Shown: piece after piece, positions 1-10,940 of the stretch
How the letters are laid out: every line of letters starts with the position of its first letter
How positions within the stretch are numbered: the stretch's first letter is position 1
Assembly (NCBI RefSeq): GCF_022581195.2
Contig: NC_061467.1
Location: 3,286,001-3,350,000 of the forward strand
Length of the DNA stretch: 64,000 bases
Direction: 5' to 3'
Source: Helicoverpa zea
Taxonomy: Eukaryota > Arthropoda > Insecta > Lepidoptera > Noctuidae
Program-made: the position numbers and the translations under genes
The notes under the pieces: model-generated
The model's input: the letters and a program-made list of their open reading frames with translations, nothing else
The model's database searches: none
What the model was told of the DNA's origin: nothing

Positions 1-3000
1 ACAGAAATATTAGAATTATTACGAGGAAATAATACCATAATATGAAAACGCTGTCCCATCCTAAAGTCACCAGTTTCACAGTAAACAATACAAATTCCTA
101 ACATGCAACATTATGCATGTAAAACTAATGGAGAAATGCACCGTATTGTTCTGTAGGCCCATTAACCTGCTTTTGTTACGTGTTTAGAGTTAACCTAAAT
201 AAGGCATATAGGCGATTTATGCTTCTACACTGCACTCGCTTTGATTGAAGTGATAACAAATGAACGTGGACGTTTGAAAACAGAAGCAAATCACTAGCTG
301 GAATTGACATAGTTTCGTAAGAACGTCAACAAACAAGCTAGGAACGCTATTTTCTTCTAAACTTCCGAATTTTGTGGAATGTTATTACAAATGGAATTGC
401 TAAAACATTCTCGACAAACAAAGTGATTTCGTATGATATGACGATTGATACTTGCGTCATCGGGACCGCATATATCATTGCATATAATTCTACCGGGATT
501 TATTCAGCAGAAATACAGCATTCCCACAATACGCAATGCACATGACAATTAGTAATTAATGAATTGTGGAGCTAATGGCACAAAAAGTGTTCCGATACCA
601 CGCGTCGCTGATTACTTTGACTCTAACAAAGACACGCTACACAATTGTAGACAAATTATTTGCATGTAAATGTTGAATTGAATCGTTATTGTCGTAAACA
701 TGTTTATTGTTCACCTAATTTAATCGATATTTGTATTGTATTTTACTCTGTCATTTAAAACAAACAAACAAGAAATGCTTCCTCTTTATAGTATTAATAT
801 CTAAGACTAGGTGTTTTCCCGCCGTTTTATTCGCGTCACTTGGAAACTACTGCTCGTACCCGGATAAAATAATAACACACATAAACAAAAAAATGTTACT
901 TCTTTACTACATGCATAAGTATGGATTTATGCTTACAGCAGAAGGAGTAAGCATACGATTCTAACGTCAGTAAATAACTTGGAAAATCCAGACGAAGCAT
1001 TAGCTGAACAAAAACAAACCGTGCTAAAAAACGTGGAATAATATGATTAATAAGAACGAGTTGCACCATTTTACTCTAAAGATCTATTAAAGTTAGTACT
1101 TCATGGCGCTAAACTAAGTTTGAAATGATGTCATTCCTACAACTTGCTGAAGTTATAGGTACTTTTGGAATGAAAAGCGTTGATTAAAACCTCTTTTTTT
1201 ATCTTTACACACCGATTTGTTTAATTAACCAAACCTAGGTACATAATGACTTCATTTTTAGTTAGCTAAATTGCAAATCATATTTCGTTAACTTTGAGTC
1301 ATAACACGACCAGATAACCTTTTACGAATTTTAATCTCGTATGAATCATAGGCTTTATCGCCTTACAATCAATACTTCGATAAGAATTATTTACAATATA
1401 ATATGTATATGAATAACTATACAAAGGTACATTTACTGACTGTCGGAACAGTCATGTTTATTGTAAAAAGATACAACTCACGCATTTACTTGTCCATGCT
1501 AATTTCCTTATACCTAACTGGATAAGTAATATAACTACAAGTATGACATATCCTTATATTTATTTATAGCGTCTTTGCGCTCAGTACTGCATATGCATAG
1601 TAATGACGCTTGTTCTCAAAGGATACCAATCAAGGACAATGAATTTTATTTTGTGTTGTTTTCCACCTTGATCACAATATTCATTCAATTCAGAAAGGAT
1701 TTGCTTCTTATTTTGTCTCAACTGCAAGCTTATTTTAGACTGCAAACATGAAGTGTTAGTCCGACTACTCTTCGATATTAGAATCTAATTCGGTCTGTCT
1801 GGGTCGTTACGCCTGTTAACCTATAATTCTGTTCATGTCTACCCACAGTCTGCATTGCAACTGTGCCAGCTATAGTCCACAAAACGACTACATACTTCAG
1901 TCTATCGAATTCACTCGAGTTCATCTTGAAAACAAAAAAAAAAACAAATGAACAACTTGGAGGGTTCCAACACGCTCACTTGTTTTTGCCACCGCTCCCT
2001 AAATAAATCCTTCTGGAGTGTTCTGGAATCTTCTAGTTCTGTGAATCCAAGTAAGACAGCGACATTTATAGAAAGTAAGATAAACAAACATGCTGTAGCT
2101 GTAAGTGGATAAGCGATTCATATGTTTGTGTGTAAACAAGAGGCGGGGTGCAAGTGCTACTGAACACATGTTGAGTTTGCGTTCACTGATCGATATTTTT
2201 AGACGGTAAATACTTTGAGGAAACCGTAAAAAGTACGTTATCTTCAAGGAAATAAATTGAGCAGCAACAACCGCTAAACGCCACGTAGGTCTTGGAAAAG
2301 TTCCGATGAAGAACCTTTAACAGAATTACTTCTTATAATATCGCTTGATATTCAAGCCACAAAATTCTTTGGTAAACTTCAATGTTTCACAGCATTCGCG
2401 GTGATGAATGAATAGCCGTGTTTGTTGCCGGAATGGCAGACTACATATCTAACATCATTATTTATAACCCTGACCTACACATTACAAGAGGGTCTTTACC
2501 TAATACAGCATCCGAAAAAGATAATGACTTCCTAAAAGGTCCAGTCGAGACTTACACTTGCGTGCCTTTTCTGTAGTGAGTAGATGAGTCACCCCAGGAC
2601 GAAGGGAACACTGACCGGTGAAACAAATGTCAAACCGAGCTCAACGCGGATTCGACTCCAGAAATAGTATTATGTATTACACACGAAACAACCGTTTTTC
2701 CCGAAACCGGAGAATGCCTTTGTGATGTTGTTACTCTAGAAGTTACGTTTTTCCACAATTGAAACAGTAACTAAACTAATGAAAAAAACCCAATCTGTTT
2801 CCCGTCACGGCGTAAATTGAATAAAATTGCCTTTTTGCACTGTTCTAACAACATCAGAGCTGATTCACAGCATAAATAATCTAACCATTAATTGATATCT
2901 GAACATAGAAATAATGATTGCGGCTGTAACTCATAATGATAATGTGTAAATGAAATCATCACCACACGTGGCGGATGAATTAACACTATTTAGACATCTG

Positions 3001-4308
3001 TTGGGTGTCAATAATGAATATTATTCTTTAGAAAATGGTCTTATGAATAGGAATAAATTACTACCGTGTTTGATGAACGCCATTGATCTTTATTTGGGTT
3101 TGTCTATTGTAATTATTCGTAATCAAGATTGTGTTACTTACGTAGCCGGAATAGCTACAAAGACTACAATGCTTAGTTGGGTCAAATTACCTGACAACAT
3201 AAGATCCATGTGATGGGCTAGATTAGGTATAAGTTTGCTTAATTAACAAAAAGTACCTTTATTTTTTTTTACATATTTGAGCTGTAGAGGCTTGCGTTTT
3301 AATAAAAATACACTGTACACATGGTTGTATCCATGCAGCATACAAGGAACGTGATTTTCCACAAACCGCAAATATTATGTAGAAGCCTTTTTTGTCAACT
3401 AACAGGGATAGATAGGGATTTTGTTTCCAAATGGGGATGATTTCCTGTATTTATCACTAAAGAATTAAAGTTCATCTTGTTATCTCACAAAAATTACACA
3501 TAAGGAAAATATAGTATTGGCTGCTAGTAGTTCGCATCAATAGATACGGAATGTAGGTAATCATATCATATCGGTATACCAGCAGGCGACAGGAAATAAA
3601 GAATAAACATAACGTTTATCCTGTACCTAACTAAAAACGTATAAAGACGTAAAATAGCAGGAAAAGTACGAAACATGTAAAAATTGCAGCATTCCCTAAA
3701 ATGTAGCGCATCTTCGTTTTACTTTATTGTTTATCCGATTTTTTATTAGATACCTGACAGGAAATCAAATGTTACATAAAATAGTGTCTACTCCACATTT
3801 CAATAAACGCTTTTCAGCTGAATCGAGGAGCACGAAGCGAGAAGATAGTTCTAGATTTATTGCCTCGCCCGCCGTGCCATGAGTTCGGTCAGGCGGAGTT
3901 TTTGTCGTTTTGCAAACCGAGTCGTGACTCGACACCGGCTGCCGTAAGAACTTTGAAAATACCTTCCCCTTACTTAGGAGTCCTTTGTAGGGGAATCAAA
4001 TTAGTTTCATTGCACGTACCGTTTTTGTGGAACGAAACGGAACAATTATGGAAATATAATCGATGATGCGTAATATCAGGTGCATTGTTATGGGGATACA
4101 AAAACCGTTTTGTAAAAATCCATTTATGGGATTTGTTTTTAGAAGTCAAGAAAACCTATCTATTTACATTTTTAAACCACCAGTTACCTAAAAGTTATCA
4201 ACACTTAATAAGGTTTCTGCTAGAGCATTATTTTAATGAGCCCCAAAGGGATTAACTTCATGAAATGTGGTACCTGCCTGTGTTAAAAAAATGTGTTTGT
4301 ACACTCAC
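1..4308. other. Gene-poor AT-rich stretch
   Basis: I see no convincing coding exon. The longest open frames (2950-3213 and 3860-4066, both +) match no family I know and have AT-rich, non-coding-like composition. Around 815-870 is a weak fragment resembling the LINE/SINE family that is complete at 21,491 and 37,470 ('cgtacccggataaaa'). If the possible minus-strand first exon at 4309-4344 is real, this stretch is intron of a gene lying off the left edge. Confidence 0.5.
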
Positions 4309-4344
4309 CAGCTGATAGAAGCGCTTGTCGTTGGGGTTGGCCAT
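4309..4344 (-). CDS. Possible first coding exon (minus strand), gene body off left edge
   Basis: On the minus strand an ATG at 4344 opens the short peptide MANPNDKRFYQL, followed immediately by a textbook splice donor (CTG|GTGAGTG at 4309/4308) in phase 0. The segment is more GC-rich than its surroundings. The product is not recognised. Together with a similar start-plus-donor at 14,427-14,510 it could be an alternative first exon of one gene whose remaining exons lie beyond position 1. The evidence is only the open frame, composition and donor, so chance is a real alternative. Confidence 0.35.
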
Positions 4345-4497
4345 AGCGTGTTAGTGGACCGTGTCTGAATCAGCTGCATGCATTAGTTAAGTGCCGAGCT
4401 TTGGCGCTGAAATGAACGCGCCACACTCTATTAGTATTGTTAGTGAACGCGACATCTGACAGCCCAGATATCATTGGCTGACTAAGAGGAACACCGG

Positions 4498-4650
4498 CTG
4501 CAGTCAGGGCCGTCTTATAGCCATGGCCGAAGGGCAATATACATACTTTTTTGCCCCTCACCCTCGCTGAGTAGGAATGTAACTTGGGCTTCTTTTGTAG
4601 GCAATGCTAAGGTTACACTAAGGTTACCTACAAGACGGCCCTAACTGCAG
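4498..4650. repeat. Small inverted-repeat element (MITE-like)
   Basis: A 22-base arm beginning CTGCAGTCAGGGCCGTCTTA at 4498 is repeated inverted, with two mismatches, ending at 4650. The total is 153 bp and there is no coding capacity. The small size and terminal inverted repeats are MITE-like. The inverted match runs through the CTGCAG ends, so I cannot fix a target duplication. Confidence 0.45.
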
Positions 4651-5402
4651 TGTGGGCACGGTACGCAGAGCAGCAGTTCTAATTAAATGTATGAGAGTTT
4701 GGGCAAATGCTGTGATCAGATGAATCCGACAATCATGCAAAACTAACACAAATAGAGAACCATCATGTTGTGGATCTCTCACGCTTAGATCAGTTTCCAA
4801 AATATTTGTAAGTATTTGTACAAAAACAATTAATATTGAAATGAAAGTATTTTACATGCCAACTCTGAATATTAAAGAGTTAAGAAATTGAAAATTAATT
4901 ACAGAATGGCAGTTATTGATGGCCTGAAATTCTTGCACCAAGAAATCATGCAGGTGTGAACTGAGAATATATTGCAAAAAATCACCAGTCCAGTGGAACG
5001 GAACACCTTACCTGTAACAAACAAAAAATATATAAGAATTGGTGCGTGGCGAGAACATAATGAATGTAAGAAACCGGTGCGACGAACGGCTCCGAAAGTA
5101 AATAAATTTACCGAAAAATGTGTACCAAATACTTGAATATTAAGTAACCGCATCATGTATACAGAGGGCTTCGGCTTTGGGCAACAGATGGTAAAAACAT
5201 GTCTGTAGTGTCTCGTTTTTATGTCATCTCAATTATTAATATTCAGGTTTCGTCAAAACACGGCGGGCACCTTAAAAATCGAAATTGTCGAGAGGATTCA
5301 TTTTCCGACGGAAAATCCAATTTGGATGCTATCAACTCTCAAAGCAGCTTTTCCTCGCGTCATAAGTTCAATTACGCTAAATACATTAACTGTACACATA
5401 AT
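4651..5402. other. Non-coding stretch, nothing identified
   Basis: AT-rich sequence with two short overlapping open frames (5199-5442, +) that show no recognisable motif. No repeat or gene is identified up to the transposon relic that begins at 5403. Confidence 0.4.
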
Positions 5403-6381
5403 AGGGTTGTTTCCTAGTATTCATTTAGTTAAAAATAAATAAATGCACCGAAAGTTCACAAAACTAGAAACACGATAAGCTATATTATATAATTTATAAC
5501 TGACCATATATTTTTTTATTAATTTATGAAATTTAAACTTAGAGCCTATGACGTCACGCCATTAAAAACGACGAGAAGAGACCGATGACGTCATCCTTTC
5601 TATATTTGACAATGAGTATTTGACAGTGACAGATATATAACCCGAAATAACCTCAGAATTAATGTTTTGTTTATTTGCTTCTGTGAAGTTCTGTGTTATT
5701 ATAGTTGCATTTAAGTGATACAACTGATGAAGAATTATGGAGAAAGGATTTATGAAAGCTGATAGTTCCAATCTGCCAAGAGTAGACTCTTTTATGGTCA
5801 CTCAATTCTTTGCCAATAACCAAGATTTTTATTCAGCGGAACGTGGATGAACATTCTATTTGGTCGTATTTCCAGTCTCGCACAACACAAACCTTGTAGG
5901 TATTCATTTAATTTAAGTTTTTTGAACACATCAATTTTTTTCGAATGCTGACACAAACATAACCTCAATATAAATAAACATAAACTTTACGTTTCTTTGC
6001 ACCGTTTCAGTTTACCGCGTAAACAACTCAAAACATTTGAGTTATCTTATTTTTGTGCTAAATGTATAAAAATAATGTACATGTAAAAATATTATACTTT
6101 TTGTGGCTATTTTGTAAAAATACATTATTAAAATTAAGAAATCAATTAGTTAGTATGTTAGTTTTTTCTCGTCAGATGTACTTTAATGTAAAGGAATGAA
6201 CAGAGAACGTTGACGTCACAGTCACGTGATCTAGCGTTTTCTGGGCAATATTTTAAGAAAAATAGAAAAAAATGTAATACATAAAAAATACAAAGATTTG
6301 AGACGAAAAATGAAAGAGAGAGTGATCTTAAAATTATTTAGAAGCTATCTAAATAGATTTCCGAAAATTGGAAACAACCCT
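5403..6381 (+). mobile_element. 979-bp DNA transposon relic, ISL2EU-like
   Basis: The ends are inverted copies of AGGGTTGTTTCC (5403-5414) and GGAAACAACCCT (6370-6381), each flanked by the dinucleotide AT (5401-5402 and 6382-6383), which fits a 2-bp AT target duplication. Palindromic TGACGTCA sits at 5549 and 5586 near one end and at 6211 near the other. On the + strand, from about 5736, a short frame (MEKGFMKADSSNLPRVDSF and onward) resembles the start of lepidopteran transposon proteins that go with YqaJ-type nucleases in ISL2EU elements. It stops after about 38 codons, and the rest of the element is AT-rich decay. AT duplications and short inverted ends are as I recall for ISL2EU. The family assignment is inference. 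Confidence 0.5.
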
Positions 6382-9300
6382 ATTGTACCAAAATAGCGAC
6401 AGAAAATCAATAAGTACATGTCACTTTGCGAGAGAAGCCAGGTAGGGCTTCTGTTGTCCCACTTTCGTATTCTGTTTTAGGAGATTAGGCGCCGTTTGCC
6501 GTCAAATCGAATTTGTTAGTGGGCAGCTGGTTGGAAACGTCTGAATTCGAACAGGCAGTGATGATTTTAGACAGGAATATTGAACGTCTCAGTGGTCTTG
6601 CTAACAATATTAACCCAAATATGTCTAGCTCCTACTTGCCGTCGTATTTATTCAACTCACAATGTGCCTTGAAGCTTGTTATGACGAAGTATTTACGATA
6701 GTGAAACAACCCTTTAACAGCAATTAGAAAATTATAAGACTTTTTAATTTAAAAAGTTATTAAGCATTAAGCAAATTATGTTTTTCTTTCAACTGCCGAC
6801 ATGGAAATCATTTTATCGTAATAATATTTAAATTAATGCACCGATATAATTAAAAGAAAATTATGGGTATACAAACAACTACTTACATTCCCATGCCAGT
6901 AAATGGCCTCATACATACATAGCTTGCATAACGAATAAATTATGTTAAGTAACAATATCGCGTGTCTATATGAAATGTCTCACTTAATTAGGTCATATAC
7001 CTGAACTATTAAAAATATTTCACGTTTCAGCGTGAATGTTATGATTAAATTTTTCATTAAAACCGGATAACGCAGAAATTAGAACTTTTTGATTAATATT
7101 TTTTTGTAACCTTGTTACACGTTACGTACAGGTATTGTCTATTGTAGGCTCAGTTATGTGGTATCAAAATGGACTCAGTTATTGGTGCTTATAAGACGCT
7201 TTCGACAGATTCCTAGTAGGCTATATTTCCCACTTCCCTGACCTAAACCTTCAGCGCGAATCGCCTTTGACGTCAACGACTAGCCTTTCAGTTTTACTCA
7301 TAAATCCTCAAAATTATGGTCGGCCATAAACAAAACATGAACAGTTACAATAATAACCCATCGTGTCCCACGCTGCGGACGGAGAGCGTGCGTTGGCGCA
7401 TGTCTAAATCAGGAAACTGCACTTTACGAGATACAATCTCCGTTCTGTTCGAACACACTGATACGTTTGACGTAAGCATCGAGCCATAGCCTAAATCACT
7501 TACTTTTGCACCATCTGTTTTAACTCTATTAGGACAAATACGTCATGAATACGTCGTTGTTCACGTGTTACCTATTTCTTTCAAGTTTTGTTAACTCATA
7601 TCTCTGAGTCACATAATCTACATGTACATACATACTTCTTGGTGGATTACAATGTCCACTAGTTTAGCGTTTTTATACATCCTTAACCCACGTAATTCAT
7701 TCACCACGGCACTTACTTAGATACAGGACCAAGAATCACCCACGCCACGCCATTCATAACCTCACAATGGTGACGATTTCACAACCGAGCTATTGTACGG
7801 ACAAAGTAAAGATACTTGACATGCTAAATAAAATTTCCCATCGTCACACAATACATAGTTCAATATGAAACAATGCAACTACGAGGTTTGATTAGGGTAT
7901 TGAGGAAATTAATAGTAGGAGCCAATTATTGTGCCAAAAACCTTATTTCTTTGAATTCAACTTAAATGTTCAAGTCCGTCGTATCGTCGTTAATTCTCTA
8001 TTCTTCTCCGTGTGAGAGGAGGCCTGTGCCCAGCAGTGGGATAATAAATAGGCTGTAAGTCCGTCGTGCAGTTATAAAATTCGCACGATCCTAATTTCAA
8101 GGGTCGACACAATGCTATACTAATTTAATAAATTAACACGATGAAGCCTTGGCGACGGATAATCAATCTAATTAGTGTCATTCACATCTACAAGGTATAT
8201 AATACGAAGAATTAGCAACTAACAGACTGTGACGTGTGACCACAGGTAACTTGCAGTTTCCGTGATTTACGATAAAAGTAAATAAAAAGAAAGACATAAT
8301 TATCAATTAATATACTTTCTAAGGGGAAAGTTGGTTTAAAGAGTTGCATGAACCGTTAAAACGATTTAATTTTCTTTGCCTTCGCTTGCATTTTCTTTAA
8401 TGTCAAAGAGACATGCAGCTGAGAAATGAATGAGTTTTTTGCTATATTCAGCAGAATTAAGCAGTAATTTGAGAACCACAAACGGCGCAACTATAGTAGG
8501 TACAAGTGCTCATCTGCTTTATTAAGATCTGGCAAAGCGACTTGCTGACACTTCAAGTGACCCAAAGAAGGTTTATATTATGGAAAAAAATTAAGCATTG
8601 CCAACGTGGCATGCTGTCAGCCTCTTCGGTACACTCTCAGTGGGCAGCGATGAGGAGGAGTTTTGATGTCATTTTATAATCATTGTTATTGTTTTAAGCT
8701 GTATATAAAAATAAGTTTATCTTCAGAATTTAATATTAACTTTTTTTAATTAAAGCTAATTTAGGGTGACCAATTCAATTCTCACAGGACTTCAATAGCT
8801 GTGAAGCTCGCTTAGACCCATAAATCGCTCATTAGGCGACACGGTCAGTCAACAGGAAAACAACGGTGACTTCCAGGTCTACGCACACTTATAGTGTTCC
8901 GCCCCGATTGTTGCACCTCTATTACAAGTATTACATGTTACCAGTTACATAGAACCATCGGAGTATCGCCGACCCGTTAGTAAAGCGAGAGAATCGAATG
9001 TGCACCGAAGTCTGGCCGATAACAATCGCACGCAATGCGTGACCAATCGACAGACGAAGCGAATCTATCATATTACTATTCAAAACTAATTTCCAGAATA
9101 AAAAAATTCTGAGGAAACTTGAGAAATGGTGGTTCTTGTTTTTGTTTTAGGTTCCGTAACCGATATCTAATTTCGGGTGATGATTAAAAATGTAAATTAA
9201 AAGTATTTTTTAGCTTTATTTTCGTGCAGACTTCACTAAAAGACACACTTTATAAAGTAACTTACGAACTTAGGGAAATGAGCAATATAAAAATACGTTC

Positions 9301-9500
9301 TCCAACATGACGCTTATCGTCTAGCAGAGCCAAACATATTATGCTATTGACACAAATATGTATAAGAATATCCCGATACTGAAAATAGACCAAAGCACCT
9401 CATTCTCTCAAAGACTAATAAATATGAAACACATACACACCAGCGTTATAGTAGCACTCCAACAGATAAACATATCATTACCGTAGTAAATCGCGTTTAC
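6382..9500. other. Non-coding stretch with LINE debris
   Basis: No gene is recognised. The open frame at 6513-6701 (+) has no known motif. A LINE/SINE 3'-end remnant lies at 8010-8056 and is annotated separately. A further TGACGTCA palindrome is at 7268-7275. The rest is AT-rich unique-looking sequence, possibly intron or spacer. Confidence 0.4.
8010..8056 (+). repeat. LINE/SINE 3'-end remnant
   Basis: The core 'ggcctgtgcccagcagtggg' is the hallmark 3' segment of a retroelement dispersed through moth and butterfly genomes. Only about 45 bp are left. A second remnant is at 45,001-45,066. The hallmark is recognised from memory; copy number in this genome is unknown. Confidence 0.6.
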
Positions 9501-9599
9501 TATGCTCATAATGATGTTTAACGTGTGGAGGCTGGGCGGAAGAGGATGCTGCGGTGATTGCCCTCCGGCACCCCGACTGCCGACCGGGCCACTTCCCAT
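9501..9599 (-). CDS. Doubtful GC-rich exon candidate (minus strand)
   Basis: A GC-rich island stands out in AT-rich DNA. On the minus strand an ATG at 9599 opens a 33-codon frame rich in Gly, Ser and Pro (starting MGSGPVGSRGAGGQ), ending in phase 0 before a weak donor (ATA|GTAAAC). No domain is recognised. It could be an alternative first exon of the same off-edge gene suggested by 4309-4344 and 14,427-14,510, or a coincidental island. Confidence 0.2.
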
Positions 9600-9659
9600 C
9601 TGACGCGCCACTTTATACCAAACATTTATACTCTGTGCCAATATTGAACTACGCTAATT

Positions 9660-10713
9660 GGACGCTTTCAAATGATATGGGAATTCAAGAGCTATTCGAG
9701 TTTTTTGTGGTACACAAAAAGGTTGGTCAATAGCACAAATATTTTGGAAAAACAAAAGGGTTTTAGAAATCGACTTTCAGCACTGTTTATGCATGAATGA
9801 TTCTTTTTATAATATGAAATAGGATATTACAACAAGTCATTTCAAAAACAAAGTGCTAACTAAAACCTAGGTTACATGAGAATGGAGGCGTCCGGTGTCC
9901 CTGAATAATCTAGGACTTGGTTGCAAAATGTTCAATAAGCAATAACTCACGTGCTAATAAGCATACAAAACAAACACAGCTGCAATTAGCTTCAAAGCTT
10001 GTATCACGAACGCCCTCCATCGTCAATCTACCTTTTATAAAGGTACGTTTCTATAGCATTAGTGGGAATGAGATTACGATCTAAATAGACACCATGCTCC
10101 ACATATCATGGTGAGATAAAATAAAAATGAAGTTATAAATACGAGAAACCTGGCGGATGAACTATTAGAAAACTTTATAGAAAGCTGTTTAATTGTAGAT
10201 GGTGCATTACGGGAAATGGCGAAATGCATCGAGACTAGCATTGGTTGGAAGAAAGCTGCGAACGTGTTTAATGAGGTATTAGAAAATGTCAGAACAACTT
10301 GTTTGACTTCTGCGGTAACTTAACGGGTCTAGTCTAGCGAGATAGAGGATCTTGTAGGGGAAAACTACAACATAATTAATTAAATGAATAAAGCTAATGA
10401 ACTGTCAATTACTAAATGAGATTATGCTAACAAGATTGTATCATTAACAACATTCGACAGCGTATCCATTCATTCATCGTCATTTGAGAAAGTAATTAAG
10501 AGAATCATAATACTACACAACAGTATGTGTCTGGTTGCAAAATATGAAACATCGCGACACTAGGTCACTGTGGTAATATTTCTTCCGTCACAGAACCGGT
10601 TGTGAGCTCGCGGCATTGGCTCAAACCCTGCACATTCATACTTGCTTAGTCACAGCCCACAGCTTGCAACTACAAACAATATGAACCAACTGGAGACCTC
10701 CTTCGACCAGTTA
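9660..10713. other. Non-coding stretch, nothing identified
   Basis: AT-rich sequence with no open frame of note, no inverted repeat that I could delimit, and no recognised repeat until the MITE at 10,714. Confidence 0.4.
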
Positions 10714-10940
10714 TAGTTCGGCCATTCAGAGAATGCGTTCCTGACACGTCGCGATTGAACTGACGACGTAACTTTGCAATGGCGTTGCAGTTACGATAAA
10801 AATATTTTTGCTGGTTGTTTACCGTTTTAACAATTGAGGAGCATTAAAACAACATTATTATATCAATAATCAATGAATGTTATTACGTCGTCAGTTCAAT
10901 CGCGACGTGTCAGGAACGCATTCTCTGAATGGCCGAACTA
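10714..10940. mobile_element. 227-bp MITE, copy 1 (TA-flanked)
   Basis: Long terminal inverted repeats of about 60 bp begin TAGTTCGGCCATTCAGAG and end with the exact complement. They are flanked by TA on both sides, as in Tc1/mariner-type insertions. A second copy of identical length lies at 33,922-34,148 in an mLST8 intron. The two differ at only a few bases, so both are young relative to the other repeats here. The element has no coding capacity and depends on a transposase encoded elsewhere. A short frame that crosses it (10,877-11,182) is an artefact of the insertion. Confidence 0.8.

Noticed and set aside
5549..7275. Cluster of TGACGTCA sites as a CREB-regulated promoter
   Set aside because: Three of the four lie inside the transposon relic at 5403-6381 and are better explained as its subterminal repeats; other copies occur elsewhere (near 38,085 and 49,958), so no promoter is claimed.
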